This document shows, piece by piece, positions 50,741-60,300 of a DNA stretch of 64,000 nt. Where the stretch lies: the NCBI GenBank assembly GCA_002371705.1, contig DFGI01000066.1:79814-143813 (forward strand), in the 5' to 3' direction. Positions within the stretch are counted from its first letter, which is position 1, and every line of letters starts with the position of its first letter. This DNA is from Bacteroidales bacterium UBA3754 (lineage in GTDB: Bacteria > Bacteroidota > Bacteroidia > Bacteroidales > UBA1715). The position numbers and the translations under genes are program-made. The notes below the pieces were generated by a model that ran no database searches, was not told the origin of the DNA, and saw nothing but the letters and a program-made list of their open reading frames with translations.

Positions 50741-51912
50741 TTTTCGTAAGTGCGTAGTTTTAAATACGAAACATAGCCAGCGAGTGAGGTGATGAGGAAT
50801 AAAATGCCAGCGGAGATTACCGCGAATGCAAACGAATAATGGTCAGTAAGCCAGCCTATGAATGGTCCAACCAGTGAAAATCCCATACGAATTAACAAAT
50901 CACGTACGGAAAGCACTGTGGCGCGGATTTCGGAGTCGCAATAATTTTGAATCAATTCTTTTAGTATTGGCGTTGCAAAGCCGCGCACAAAATAAAATAG
51001 GAATGCAAACGTAAGCGAAACTGTAAGCGATGGAATTCCGAACGCAAAATATCCCATTGGAATGAGAATCACCATAAGCAAAATCATTGTTTTTACGCCA
51101 AGTTTTCGTTCCAGCACGTCGGAGAAAAATGAGGCGAGTGCAACGGTGAGGTTGAGCAATACCCATACCACAGTTGTCTGTATTTCAGAGAATTGCGCAT
51201 TCACAAAGAACGTTTGCACCGTCCATGCCATAGTGAGTGTCGCTATGCCCGTAACCGACGACAGCAGCGTTGTGCGGCTCAGACCTTTGTGTTTGAACAG
51301 CGCGTATATTCCTATGTCGGCAACTTGGCGGAACGATTTGTGCAATAATTTATCTCGTGATGGTTCCACCAGCAATATTGCGGCAGGAATTGCAATTGCG
51401 GCAATGCAGGCTTGAACCCAAAACACATCGTTGTATGAGAAAATTGCGGCAATGGAGCCACCGAATAATGCCGCTGTGGTTTCAGCCAAACAGCCAAACG
51501 AGGTTACCCGTCCTTCGTACTTTAAATATCGTTCCTGATTTTGCGATTCTTTCAGTGAGTCGTACAACATAGCCGAATCGGTTCCCGAAATGCAACTGTT
51601 GCCGATTCCCATAATTGCCTCGGCTATGAAGAAAGCCCAAAAACTATGGATGGTGGCATATACTAAATATCCTGAGGCGGAGAGTATTGTGCCAATCACC
51701 AATGTTTTTTTCCGTCCAAGCACATCGGCAAAATATCCCGAAGGAATTGCGAACAGCGCGCTTGCAAGTGAATATGCAGCCTGAATCAGAAATAATTCGG
51801 TGGCATTCAGTCCGTTATCGGCGTAGAACAAACCAATAATCGGCATGCAAAGCATAAACCACTTTGCGCAACGAATCACATATAATTTGGGAATATTGCC
51901 GTCAACGCTCAT
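50719..51912 (-). CDS. MFS transporter
   Basis: 397 residues from the ATG at 51912 (MSVDGNIPKLYVI), about twelve hydrophobic segments. The MFS loop 2-3 signature appears as SGYFADVLGRKKTLVIG near residue 65, and an internal repeat near 260 reads FFSDVLERKLGVKTMIL. Length and pattern fit a drug or metabolite exporter of the major facilitator superfamily; the substrate is unknown. Its start overlaps the stop of the small membrane gene by 4 bases. The last five residues are encoded by the AATGC repeat element. Confidence 0.9.
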   Translation of the reverse strand: MSVDGNIPKLYVIRCAKWFMLCMPIIGLFYADNGLNATELFLIQAAYSLASALFAIPSGYFADVLGRKKTLVIGTILSASGYLVYATIHSFWAFFIAEAIMGIGNSCISGTDSAMLYDSLKESQNQERYLKYEGRVTSFGCLAETTAALFGGSIAAIFSYNDVFWVQACIAAIAIPAAILLVEPSRDKLLHKSFRQVADIGIYALFKHKGLSRTTLLSSVTGIATLTMAWTVQTFFVNAQFSEIQTTVVWVLLNLTVALASFFSDVLERKLGVKTMILLMVILIPMGYFAFGIPSLTVSLTFAFLFYFVRGFATPILKELIQNYCDSEIRATVLSVRDLLIRMGFSLVGPFIGWLTDHYSFAFAVISAGILFLITSLAGYVSYLKLRTYEKTSSITH

Positions 51913-52154
51913 TTTTCGACTTGCAAACGCTCCGTATCGAGAGTTACCTGTTGAAAGCTCTGTTTCCGCTTTTGCTGTGCGCGGAAAATCCGCATTTCCT
52001 CGCCTTTGGCGCAACGAATGCCACGTTTGTGCATCTCCTTGTTGCGGCTGATTTCAGTTTCGGGAAAGGGTTTCTTGAAAAACAAAATGTTGATGCCTAA
52101 TGCCAAGAAGGCAATAGCCACCAACACTAATACTGCAAGAAATGTGTAAAGCAT
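51909..52154 (-). CDS. Small single-span membrane protein
   Basis: 81 residues: one transmembrane helix (LYTFLAVLVLVAIAFLALGI) then a short cytosolic part with the conserved-looking FPETEISRNKEMHKRGIRCAKGEE. From memory, small Bacteroidota membrane proteins with this helix and a P-x-T/E-I...M..RGI.C pattern are common but uncharacterised. It lies 3 bases after clpP and overlaps the MFS start, so the four genes tig-clpP-this-MFS appear as one reverse-strand group. Confidence 0.8.
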   Translation of the reverse strand: MLYTFLAVLVLVAIAFLALGINILFFKKPFPETEISRNKEMHKRGIRCAKGEEMRIFRAQQKRKQSFQQVTLDTERLQVEK

Positions 52155-52157
52155 ACG

Positions 52158-52829
52158 TTATTTGTTTTTCACCATCACGGTGTCGATCATTCCGTATTCT
52201 TTTGCTTCAGTCGCTGTCATCCAATAGTCGCGGTCGGAGTCGGCTGAGATTTTTTCGAATGGATGACCGGTGTGGAGAGCAAGAATATCGTACAATTCTT
52301 TTTTCAATTTTTGAATTTCCTTAACGGTGATTTCCATATCGGAAGCCTGACCTTGCGCGCCGCCAAGTGGTTGGTGAATCATCACACGTGAGTGCGTCAA
52401 AGCCATACGTTTGCCTTTTGCGCCGCCTGCGAGCAATACAGCCGCCATTGATGCCGCCATGCCTGTGCAGATTGTTGCTACATCGGCGTTGATGTACTGC
52501 ATTGTGTCGTAAATGCCCAAACCAGCATGTACCGAGCCGCCGGGCGAGTTCAAATAAATTTGAATGTCTTTTGAAGAATCAGCCGATTCCAAATACAGCA
52601 GCTGGCCTTGCACAATGTTTGCCACGTAGTCGTCAATGGGAGAACCCAAGAATATGATTCTGTCCATCATCAAACGGGAGAAAATGTCCATTGAAGCCAC
52701 GTTCAACTGGCGCTCTTCTATAATTGTAGGCGAAATATAGCTTCCGTCCATTGCCGACACATATTGGTCGAAAGCTAAGCTATTGATGCCCAGATGTTTT
52801 GTCGCAAATTTTCTAAAATCGTTTACCAT
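52158..52829 (-). CDS. clpP: ATP-dependent Clp protease proteolytic subunit
   Basis: 223 residues, serine peptidase S14. Catalytic Ser in CTGMAASMAAVLLAGG, His in LTHSRVMIHQPLGGAQGQASDMEI, with the oligomer motif YLNSPGGSVHAGLGIYDTM and the C-terminal DSDRDYWMTATEAKEYGMID. It forms a tetradecamer with ClpX or ClpA-type unfoldases. Downstream of tig as in many bacteria, but the next gene is a small membrane protein, not clpX. A -7 element lies at 52853-52860. Confidence 0.98.
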   Translation of the reverse strand: MVNDFRKFATKHLGINSLAFDQYVSAMDGSYISPTIIEERQLNVASMDIFSRLMMDRIIFLGSPIDDYVANIVQGQLLYLESADSSKDIQIYLNSPGGSVHAGLGIYDTMQYINADVATICTGMAASMAAVLLAGGAKGKRMALTHSRVMIHQPLGGAQGQASDMEITVKEIQKLKKELYDILALHTGHPFEKISADSDRDYWMTATEAKEYGMIDTVMVKNK

Positions 52830-52852
52830 ATCATTTATTTAAAAGTCCGTAA

Positions 52853-52860
52853 CAAATATA
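52853..52860 (-). promoter_or_regulatory. -7 element TATATTTG for clpP
   Basis: Reverse-strand TATATTTG 23 bases upstream of the clpP ATG at 52829. With the tig terminator behind it, clpP has its own promoter. Confidence 0.65.
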
Positions 52861-52903
52861 CCGAAAGACAATGAGTTGGCAAGTGGAATTGACGAAAAAA
52901 TAA

Positions 52904-52931
52904 AAAAGGGTAAGCAAAAGCCTACCCTTTT
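52904..52931 (-). terminator. Rho-independent terminator after tig
   Basis: Reverse strand: AAAAGGGTA and TACCCTTTT arms around a GGCTTTTGCT loop, followed by a T-rich run. Confidence 0.85.
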
Positions 52932-52953
52932 CAGTGTTATAAACCTTGTTCGT

Positions 52954-54291
52954 TTATTTTGCATCAACCATTTCGTTGAATTTTTCAAGCGAAACTTCTT
53001 GTTCGTTCAATTTCACCGTTTCTTTGAAGAACGCAATCAATTTCTTTGATTCTTCCATTTCGTAGAGGCGATTTACTTCGTCGCGGTTCTTCAAAATTTC
53101 CTGGCTCCATTGTTCCACCATTTTATCTTCGGCGTTAGCCAAACCATATTGAGCCAATTGGAAGCGTGTGTATTCTTTAGCAGCATTTTTCACTTCGTCT
53201 GGAGAAACTTGTATATTGTTGTCTTTCACGAATTTGCCGCTAATCAATTGCCAACGCAAGTCTTCCATAAACAATGGGAATTCTTTTTCGATTTGGTCAA
53301 GGGTGATTTTTTCGTTGTCCTTGTTCGATTCAATCAACCAGCGTTTCAAGAATTCTTCAGGAAGTTCGATTTTGTTGGATTCCAACAATTTTTTCTTGAA
53401 ATCAGCCAAGAATTTGTAGTCGCTGTTTACTGCGAAATTCGCTTCCATGTCGGATTTAATGCGTGCGCGGAATTCTTCTTCGCTTTTAACCGCATCTTTT
53501 CCAAACACCTTGTCGAACAATTCTTGGTTCACTTCAGCTTTAGTATAGCGTTTCACTGATTTCAATTCGAATTCATAGTCAGCTTCCATAGCTTCCTTGT
53601 TTTCGATTTTTGCGCCAGTGAACAATTTTGTTTCTTCCTCGTCGTCGAATGCTTTTTTAGGATTGAAAACAACTTTGTCGCCTTTCTTTGCGGCTTTGAA
53701 TTTAGCCAATTCTTCGTCGTTTTTGAAACGAGTCAACAATAATGAACCTGTTTCTGTGCACGTTTTGGCGCCCACGCATTTCAACGGACCAGCTACAAAT
53801 TCAGTACCTTCGATTGTGTCAACGTCTTCTTGTTTTCCGAAACGGCCGCAGAAACCTTCCACGCGTTCGTCAATCATTTTGTCGTCAACAGTGATTTTGT
53901 AGTAGTCAGCTTTGATTTTCTTTGAAAGTTCAATGTTGATTTCTGGAGCAACAGCCACATCGAATACAAATTCGAAATCTGTATCGTTGTCCCAATTTAC
54001 TTCTTTTTGATTAGCGTTTGGCAATGGTTCGCCCAAAATGTGAAGTTTGTTCTCCTTGAAATAGTTCTGCATTGTTTCGGAAACCAATTTGTTGACTTCG
54101 TCAATCACAGCGTATTTACCGTACATTTGTTTTACCAAACCCATAGGAACTGTACCAGGACGGAATCCCTTGATGTTAGCCTTTTTACGGTAATCTTTCA
54201 ATACATTATTAACTTTTTCTGCGTAGTCGGTCTGTGCAACTTGCACGGTAAGAACCGACACCAAACCTTCACCTTGTTTTGTTACGTTCAT
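52954..54291 (-). CDS. tig: Trigger factor-like ribosome-associated chaperone
   Basis: 445 residues. The N-terminal ribosome-binding domain shows the signature KANIKGFRPGTVPMGLVKQMYG near residue 37 (FRxGxxP). The central region corresponds to the FKBP-like domain but is degenerate in catalytic residues (GTEFVAGPLKCVGAKTC), and the C-terminal helical cradle (KKLLESNKIELPEEFLKRWL, EEVNRLYEMEESKKLIAFFK) follows. This divergent form is usual in Bacteroidota. It cradles nascent chains at the ribosome exit. Separated from clpP by a terminator. Confidence 0.93.
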   Translation of the reverse strand: MNVTKQGEGLVSVLTVQVAQTDYAEKVNNVLKDYRKKANIKGFRPGTVPMGLVKQMYGKYAVIDEVNKLVSETMQNYFKENKLHILGEPLPNANQKEVNWDNDTDFEFVFDVAVAPEINIELSKKIKADYYKITVDDKMIDERVEGFCGRFGKQEDVDTIEGTEFVAGPLKCVGAKTCTETGSLLLTRFKNDEELAKFKAAKKGDKVVFNPKKAFDDEEETKLFTGAKIENKEAMEADYEFELKSVKRYTKAEVNQELFDKVFGKDAVKSEEEFRARIKSDMEANFAVNSDYKFLADFKKKLLESNKIELPEEFLKRWLIESNKDNEKITLDQIEKEFPLFMEDLRWQLISGKFVKDNNIQVSPDEVKNAAKEYTRFQLAQYGLANAEDKMVEQWSQEILKNRDEVNRLYEMEESKKLIAFFKETVKLNEQEVSLEKFNEMVDAK

Positions 54292-54312
54292 TGTACAATA
54301 TTATTAACTCAT

Positions 54313-54339
54313 TAAAAAAAAACCGCTGACGAGAGCGGT
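54313..54339 (-). terminator. Terminator after tRNA-Leu
   Basis: Reverse strand: ACCGCT, a CTCGTC loop and AGCGGT followed by eight or more T. It lies between the tRNA and tig. Confidence 0.85.
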
Positions 54340-54346
54340 AATTTTG

Positions 54347-54428
54347 TGCGGATAGGGGGACTCGAACCCACAAGCCTCGCGGCACCAGATCCTAAGTCTG
54401 GCGTGTCTACCAATTTCACCATATCCGC
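54347..54428 (-). tRNA. tRNA-Leu (anticodon TAG)
   Basis: 82 bases on the reverse strand. Acceptor arms GCGGATA and TATCCGC pair perfectly with an A discriminator. The anticodon arm is CCAGA-CTTAGGA-TCTGG with anticodon TAG. A variable arm (TGCCGCGAGGC region) and the T-arm GTGGGTTCGAGTCCC-type loop are present. The 3' CCA is not encoded. Confidence 0.97.
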
Positions 54429-54438
54429 TTAGGGTGCA

Positions 54439-54446
54439 CAAAAGTA
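54439..54446 (-). promoter_or_regulatory. -7 element TACTTTTG for tRNA-Leu
   Basis: Reverse-strand TACTTTTG 10 bases before the tRNA 5' end, with TTG 17 bases further upstream (54464-54466). Confidence 0.65.
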
Positions 54447-54540
54447 GATAAATTTTTGAAATAACAATATTTTCATTGATTTTTTTTAGAAATGTGTCCG
54501 TTCATTTTTTCACTTTCGCTTCTGTGAGTCCACTAATGAT

Positions 54541-54570
54541 TTTGTTTAACGATTTTATTTGCTATTTTTG
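54541..54570 (+). promoter_or_regulatory. Promoter of folE
   Basis: TTTG (54541-54544), an 18-base spacer and TATTTTTG (54563-54570), 18 bases before the ATG at 54589. Confidence 0.75.
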
Positions 54571-54588
54571 CGACAATTCTTTACGGAA

Positions 54589-55224
54589 ATGGAAATATAC
54601 AACAACGGACTTTCAACGCCGTCGGACGGGAGTTATCAGAAAATCGAACGGTTCGACGATGAAAAAACAACTCGTTTGGCGGAACTTTACAGAGAAACGC
54701 TGACGTTGCTCGGCGAAGATGTGGAACGCGAAGGGCTGCTCAAAACGCCTCTGCGCGTGGCAAAATCCATGCAGTTCCTTACGCAAGGCTACGACACCGA
54801 CCCGAAGGAAATTCTCCGTGCGGCAATGTTCAAGGAGGAATATCAACAAATGGTTTTGGTGAAGGACATAGAAATTTATTCGATGTGCGAACACCACATG
54901 TTGCCGTTCATCGGGAAAGCTCACGTGGCGTATATTCCCAATGGTTACATTACAGGGCTGAGCAAAATCGCGAGAGTTGTTGACGTGTATGCCCGCCGCC
55001 TGCAAGTTCAGGAACGATTGACCGTGCAAATCCGTGACTGCATTCAGGAAACGCTGAATCCGCTTGGCGTGGCTGTAATTATTGAAGCACAGCATTTGTG
55101 CATGCAGATGCGTGGCGTTCAAAAACAAAATTCAACCACAACCACATCGGCATTCACGGGCGCATTCAACCGAAAAGAAACAAGAGAGGAATTTATGTTG
55201 TTGGTAAATTCAAAATTACATTGA
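54589..55224 (+). CDS. folE: GTP cyclohydrolase I
   Basis: Converts GTP to 7,8-dihydroneopterin triphosphate, the first step of folate synthesis. 211 residues from the ATG at 54589 (MEIYNNGLSTPSDG); an in-frame TTG at 54559 lies in the promoter. Zinc-site and catalytic motifs: YSMCEHHMLPFIGKAHVAYIP, GLSKIARVVDVYARRLQVQERLT and VIIEAQHLCMQMRGVQKQNS (second Cys ligand). Length is typical. The third folate-pathway gene in the window (with folP, folK). Confidence 0.97.
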   Translation: MEIYNNGLSTPSDGSYQKIERFDDEKTTRLAELYRETLTLLGEDVEREGLLKTPLRVAKSMQFLTQGYDTDPKEILRAAMFKEEYQQMVLVKDIEIYSMCEHHMLPFIGKAHVAYIPNGYITGLSKIARVVDVYARRLQVQERLTVQIRDCIQETLNPLGVAVIIEAQHLCMQMRGVQKQNSTTTTSAFTGAFNRKETREEFMLLVNSKLH

Positions 55225-55231
55225 TAATCAT

Positions 55232-55259
55232 GTAGAAACGCGATTAATCGCATCTCTAC
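55232..55259. repeat. Dispersed palindromic repeat GTAGA...GCGATTAATCGC...TCTAC
   Basis: An imperfect 28-base palindrome with a perfect core GCGATTAATCGC, between folE and fabD. Its form matches the short 'gtagagacgcgattaatcgcgtctctac'-type elements that recur in Bacteroidota and cyanobacterial genomes. It may also act as a weak terminator for folE. Confidence 0.7.
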
Positions 55260-55274
55260 GAAAAAAATAAAATT

Positions 55275-56156
55275 ATGAAAGCATACGTTTTTCCAGGTCA
55301 AGGAGCACAATTTACAGGAATGGGCGAGGATTTATACGACACAATTCCTGTTGCAAAAGAATTGTTTGAAAAAGCAAACGAAATTCTCGGTTTCCGCATT
55401 TCCGACATTATGTTTGAAGGCTCAGCCGACGATTTGAAACAAACAAAAGTAACCCAACCTGCGGTATTCCTGCATTCGGTGATTCTTGCACAAGCGTTAG
55501 GCGACAAATTCAAACCTGAAGGCGTTGCCGGCCACTCGCTTGGCGAATTTTCGGCATTGGTTGCTTCGGGTGCGTTGTCGTTCGAAGACGGTTTGGTCTT
55601 GGTTTCGAAACGTGCCATGGCGATGCAGAAAGCCTGTGAGCAAAATCCTTCAACAATGGCTGCCATTCTCCGTTTGGACGATGCAATCATCGAAGAAGTG
55701 TGTGCGTCAATCAACGGAATTGTTGTTCCTGCGAACTACAACTGTACGGGACAATTGGTGATTTCGGGAACGAACGAGGCGATTGACGAAGCCTGCAAAA
55801 TCCTTTTGGAAAAAGGCGCAAAACGTGCCATAAAGCTGCAAGTTGGCGGTGCGTTCCATTCTCCGCTTATGGAACCAGCACGCAAGGAATTGGAAGAAGC
55901 AATTGCGGCAACAAAGTTCAATACTCCACAATGTCCTATTTATCAAGATGTTGACGCAAAACCATACACCGACCCTGAAAAAATTAAGGCAAACCTTATT
56001 CTACAATTGACTTCGCCTGTTCGTTGGTCGCAAATTGTGAAAAATATGGTTGCCGACGGCTATAACCAATTTGTGGAAGTTGGTCCGGGAACAGTGTTGC
56101 AAGGGCTTATCACCAAGACTGTTGCCGATGTTGAAGCCAAAAGTGTGGAACTATAA
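55275..56156 (+). CDS. fabD: Malonyl-CoA:ACP acyltransferase
   Basis: Loads malonyl groups onto acyl carrier protein in fatty-acid synthesis. 293 residues. The start PGQGAQFTGMGEDLYD is classical; the nucleophile lies in GVAGHSLGEFSALVASG, the catalytic His in VGGAFHSPLMEPA and the oxyanion-region Gln in TKVTQPAVFLHS; the C-terminus reads FVEVGPGTVLQGLI. Length is typical. Its TAA overlaps the dtd ATG (ATAATG), so translation is coupled. Confidence 0.97.
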   Translation: MKAYVFPGQGAQFTGMGEDLYDTIPVAKELFEKANEILGFRISDIMFEGSADDLKQTKVTQPAVFLHSVILAQALGDKFKPEGVAGHSLGEFSALVASGALSFEDGLVLVSKRAMAMQKACEQNPSTMAAILRLDDAIIEEVCASINGIVVPANYNCTGQLVISGTNEAIDEACKILLEKGAKRAIKLQVGGAFHSPLMEPARKELEEAIAATKFNTPQCPIYQDVDAKPYTDPEKIKANLILQLTSPVRWSQIVKNMVADGYNQFVEVGPGTVLQGLITKTVADVEAKSVEL

Positions 56157-56608
56157 TGAGAGCTGTAATTCAACGAGTTACTCGTGCTTCGGTAACGATT
56201 GACAGAACTCTTAAATCGGAAATAGGCACTGGATTTTTGGTGCTTCTTGGTGTTGAAGATGCCGACACCGACGAAGATTTGGTGTGGCTTTCGGGTAAAA
56301 TCGCCCGATTGCGTGTATTCAGCGACGAGAACGATTTAATGAACCTTTCGCTTGACGATGTTCACGGCGATGTGTTGTTGGTGAGTCAATTCACATTATT
56401 TGCAAGCACAAAAAAAGGAAATCGCCCGTCGTACATTCGTGCTGCCCGTCCAGAAAAGGCTATTCCGATGTACGAAGCGTTCATCAAACAACTACAATCC
56501 GAAATTCAAGGCAAAGTCGTCACTGGCGAATTTGGTGCCGATATGAAAGTTGATTTGCTCAACGACGGCCCCGTTACCATTATAATTGACACGAAAAACA
56601 AGGAATAG
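56156..56608 (+). CDS. dtd: D-aminoacyl-tRNA deacylase
   Basis: Hydrolyses D-amino acids mischarged on tRNA. 150 residues, the full family length. Motifs: MRAVIQRVTRASVTID at the start, GFLVLLGVEDADTDEDLVWLSGKIARLRVFSD, VLLVSQFTLFASTKKGNRPSY (SQFTL active-site motif) and the cis-Pro GPVT in LLNDGPVTIIID. Coupled to fabD. No terminator is evident after it. Confidence 0.97.
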   Translation: MRAVIQRVTRASVTIDRTLKSEIGTGFLVLLGVEDADTDEDLVWLSGKIARLRVFSDENDLMNLSLDDVHGDVLLVSQFTLFASTKKGNRPSYIRAARPEKAIPMYEAFIKQLQSEIQGKVVTGEFGADMKVDLLNDGPVTIIIDTKNKE

Positions 56609-56651
56609 ATTTTCGCACAATCAAACTGTAGAATTTCGCTTGCGATACGGT

Positions 56652-57212
56652 TTATTCCTTCACATCTTGTACAAGACGGACGGAACATAATGCTGGACGA
56701 TCTTCTACATAAAAGCCGATGGTTGCACTATGAAAATAAAAACATTGAGCATATTCATAGTCGTAAACTATAAATGTTGAACTTGACCAATAATGCCCCC
56801 TAGCATTATAAAGTAATCCATAATCTCCAGCACTTGCTGCATGTAGGAAAACTGCCCTGGGTAAAATCACTAATCCGTTCATACCATCAATGCTCGCTAT
56901 GCCCCATTTGTCGGAAGCATTCTCTCGTGTGTTTATTATATATTTCCATTCCTCTATGGTAAGCGTACGCCACAATCCTTTTGTGTTTCTGCCATTGGAA
57001 ATTGCATTATATACACCCCAATCATAGTTTGGGTTTTCTTCCATATTGTTTTTTTCCCACGCTACAAGATTAAAGTTATCCACAGTCAATTCAAAACATG
57101 GAGGTAGATTATTGTATCCGCTTGTCCCATAAGAAAATAAGTCAATCCAACCATCGAACGATGACGTTCTATTAAAATTGTCGTCGCAAATCGGTTTTTC
57201 CTTTTTTAACAA
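56652..57212 (-). pseudogene. Truncated Fibrobacter-type major paralogous domain protein
   Basis: 186 codons without signal peptide. The retained part reads GWIDLFSYGTSGYN, WGVYNAISNGRNTKGLWRTLTIEEWKYI, YWSSSTFIVYDYEYAQCFYFHSA, CSVRLVQDV, characteristic of the Fib_succ_major domain of Bacteroidota and Fibrobacter secreted proteins. The usual signal peptide and N-terminal strand region are missing, and the join LVILPRAVFLHAA drops roughly 35-40 residues usually found between LLPDDW and AVFLP. It is probably an inactive remnant. The upstream edge carries the sequence also found at 15624-15668. Confidence 0.75.
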
Positions 57213-57216
57213 AAAG

Positions 57217-57254
57217 AAATGGTACAGAATATGTAGACGGAAGATGATAATTCT
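57217..57254. repeat. Short repeat shared with 15624-15668
   Basis: ATGGTACAGAAT, a short variable part, then GGAAGATGATAATTCT. The same order (ATGATACAGAAT, then GTGAAGATGATAATTCT) occurs at 15624-15668. Both copies lie at the edge of a decayed gene, upstream of a -7 element. Confidence 0.55.
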
Positions 57255-57265
57255 ATAAAAAAATG

Positions 57266-57273
57266 TACATTTG
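57266..57273 (+). promoter_or_regulatory. -7 element TACATTTG for the LRR protein
   Basis: Perfect TAnnTTTG 37 bases before the ATG at 57311. Confidence 0.5.
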
Positions 57274-57310
57274 AACGATTGGTTATGAGATAATAAACAA
57301 GTAAAGATTT

Positions 57311-60300
57311 ATGAAAAAAACAATATGTATCGTGTCATTTTTTCTGTTGGCAATTGGTTCGCTGACAGCGCAAACCATTGTTGACAGCGTTCTATATATC
57401 AGCGAAGGCACAACAACAATAAAAAGTCAAGCCTACTACGGCAAAACCAATTTCAATAAAGTGGTGATTCCCGAGTCGGTGAAAAAAATCGGCAGTCTTG
57501 CGTTCCACAGTTGCTCAAAACTCAAGGAGATTGAGATTCCCGCTTCTGTTGACACCATTGGCGATGCAGCGTTTCAAAACTGCACTTCGCTTACAAAAGT
57601 TACGTTGCATAATGGACTTAAAAATTTGAGTTACAGGCTTTTCAAGAATACAACCATTCGCGAAATCAGCATTCCTGCAAGTGTTACTGAGTTTGAAAGC
57701 GAGATTTTTGCCAGTTGTGACAGCCTCACCACAATCAGTGTTGACCGATATTCTGAAGCGCATGCCTATTACAACACCGACGCACGGCTTGCGTTCACTG
57801 ACAACGAACCTGCACAAACCAAAGAACAGTGGCTTGCGAACGCCACAAGAGATGTTATTGAGGACAGTGTTCTTTACATAAAGCCAGGCACCACCAAAAT
57901 AAAAGGCAGCGCTTACTACGGCAGAAACGACTTTAATAAGGTTGTAATTCCTTCGTCAGTTACACAAATCGATGGCATGGCATTTCATAGTTGCACGAAA
58001 CTTAAAGAAGTTGATATTCCCGCATCGGTCGACACCATTGGAAACGCGATGTTCCAAAACTGCACATCGCTTACAAAAGTAACCCTGCACGAAGGACTTA
58101 CGTCAATAAAATATAGGATGTTCAAAAACACCACAATAGAAGAAATCACCATCCCGTCGTCGGTTACTTCTATTGGCGGCGAGGCGTTCCGCGACTGCAA
58201 TTCGCTTCGGCAGGTCAACCTCACCACAAATATCACAGAATGGGGTGAGAACGCTTTTCTGAATGATAATCCAATCGTCATGAATTTCACCGATACGGGC
58301 GAAAGAGCCATTATAGAGGGTAAAACATGCTACACAACGGAGAACTCGAAAATGACGGAAATAGCATCGGCACTTGGCATAAAGACTGTATTTACAAGTC
58401 AATTTTTGGAACTGCCAACGGTTGAAACCGTTGCCGACGGGCAATACAAGGATTACACGATGATAGAAAAAATCTCGTTGGGCATATACCTCACTTCCAT
58501 AGGTGACGATGCCTTCCCATCGTCGCTGAAAACCCTGCGGAACTACAACAACCCGTTTGTTGACGAATGGGCAACGTCGCACGGCTGGTATCTCTCAAAA
58601 GTTACCGAATTTTACCGTGAATACTCCATCAACGCACAATTGGCGTTGCCTGAATCAGAGCTGGATTACTGGTCAAAAAAACAACTGCAATTCGATGACA
58701 CGGAAGTCGCTTATCCGAAAATCCCCAAGGACACCATTTATTCTATATCAATACCGTATCGTGTCAAAACAAATAATGTATATAACAACAATGTGGAGAA
58801 GCAAGATTACAGTGGAAATATTTCAACAGTCAAGCTTTCCTATTTAGCCGAAACAAAAGACCATAATCTCATGTTGGTCAACGTGGGGAATGCCATTATC
58901 ATAGAATATTTCACGCCGCAATTCAAAAAAATCGAAACAAAAACAATTGCACTGGAACTTCCTATTTTCGGTGGATTTTTTGCCTCGGTGGATGGCTGCT
59001 ACTATGTGGTTGAAGGGCAAGAAAATCCTAATGATTCCGATGAGGTTGAAACATTCCGATTCATAAAATACGACAAGGATTGGAATCGAATCAAGGCACT
59101 TTCCTTATATGGATGCTATACCAGTCAGCCAATGCGCTCATCAGATCTTACTATGCTGGAATTCGACAATCATTTGTTTGTACGTACCGCCCATCTAATA
59201 TATGCAGGTTCCGATGGTGTTAAACATCAAACCAATATGTTTTTCGATATTAACAAGACAGATATGTCACTCATATATAAACAAACAGGAATAGCGGCAA
59301 GTTATGTACAATATGTGAGCCACTCGTTCAATCAGCTACACACTATTAAAAACGGCTTTTATGCCGGTGTTGACCACGGCGATGCGTATCCCCGCTCTAT
59401 TATTCTTGGAAAAAATAAGTTCCCAATGAGTCAAGTGAAGTCCGGCTCTTACTATTCAACAACAATATGCAAATTCCCTGGCGAAATTGGCGATAACTAC
59501 ACAGGTGCCAAAGTCGGAGGATTTTCAAGCTCCGAAACCCATTTCCTTACCGCATATACGTTGATTGACACCTCAAATTTCAGCAAAAACAGAACCCAAA
59601 ATTTGTATATCACGGCAACCCCCGATTTACCCGATGGATTTGGTAATCATATTCATAGGCAAATCACCAATTATTCGGGGAAAACCGAGTCGGTACGGGC
59701 TCCGCATTTAGTGAAATACGGTGAGAATGATTTCATATTGTTGTGGTCGCGGGGCGATACGGTTTCGTACATGCACGTTGATGGCGAGGGCAATCTGGGC
59801 GAACAATTCTCGTTTGAGGGTAATCTGTCGGATTGCGTTCCTATTTTGTACAATGGGTATATTACGTGGTATGTTACCAATGGCTATACATTGGACATAT
59901 ATCGGATTGATGTGTCGGATATTTCAAAACACGAAATACTTGCATTACGAAAGATGCCCGTCAACAAGTTGGAGGAAATTGTGTGTATGAATTCCGTAGA
60001 ATCGGTGCGTTATTATGATTATTTTGAAGACTATTTCCCCAATGTATGGAAGATTGTGATTGATGGTTCCGTATTGAGCATAGGAAGTTATGCGTTCCAC
60101 GGTTCGACAAATGTAACGTATGTAGTAGTTGAAGATGGTGTTAAAACTCTCGAAGAAGGTTGTTTCTATAAATGTTCCCCCGATTTAGTAATAAGCATTC
60201 CTCGTTCCGTAACCTCCATAGGAGAAGACATAACGAGTAAATCAGCAACGTGGATTGTTGAACAGGGGAGTTATGCTCATAAATACGCCTTGGAGAATAA

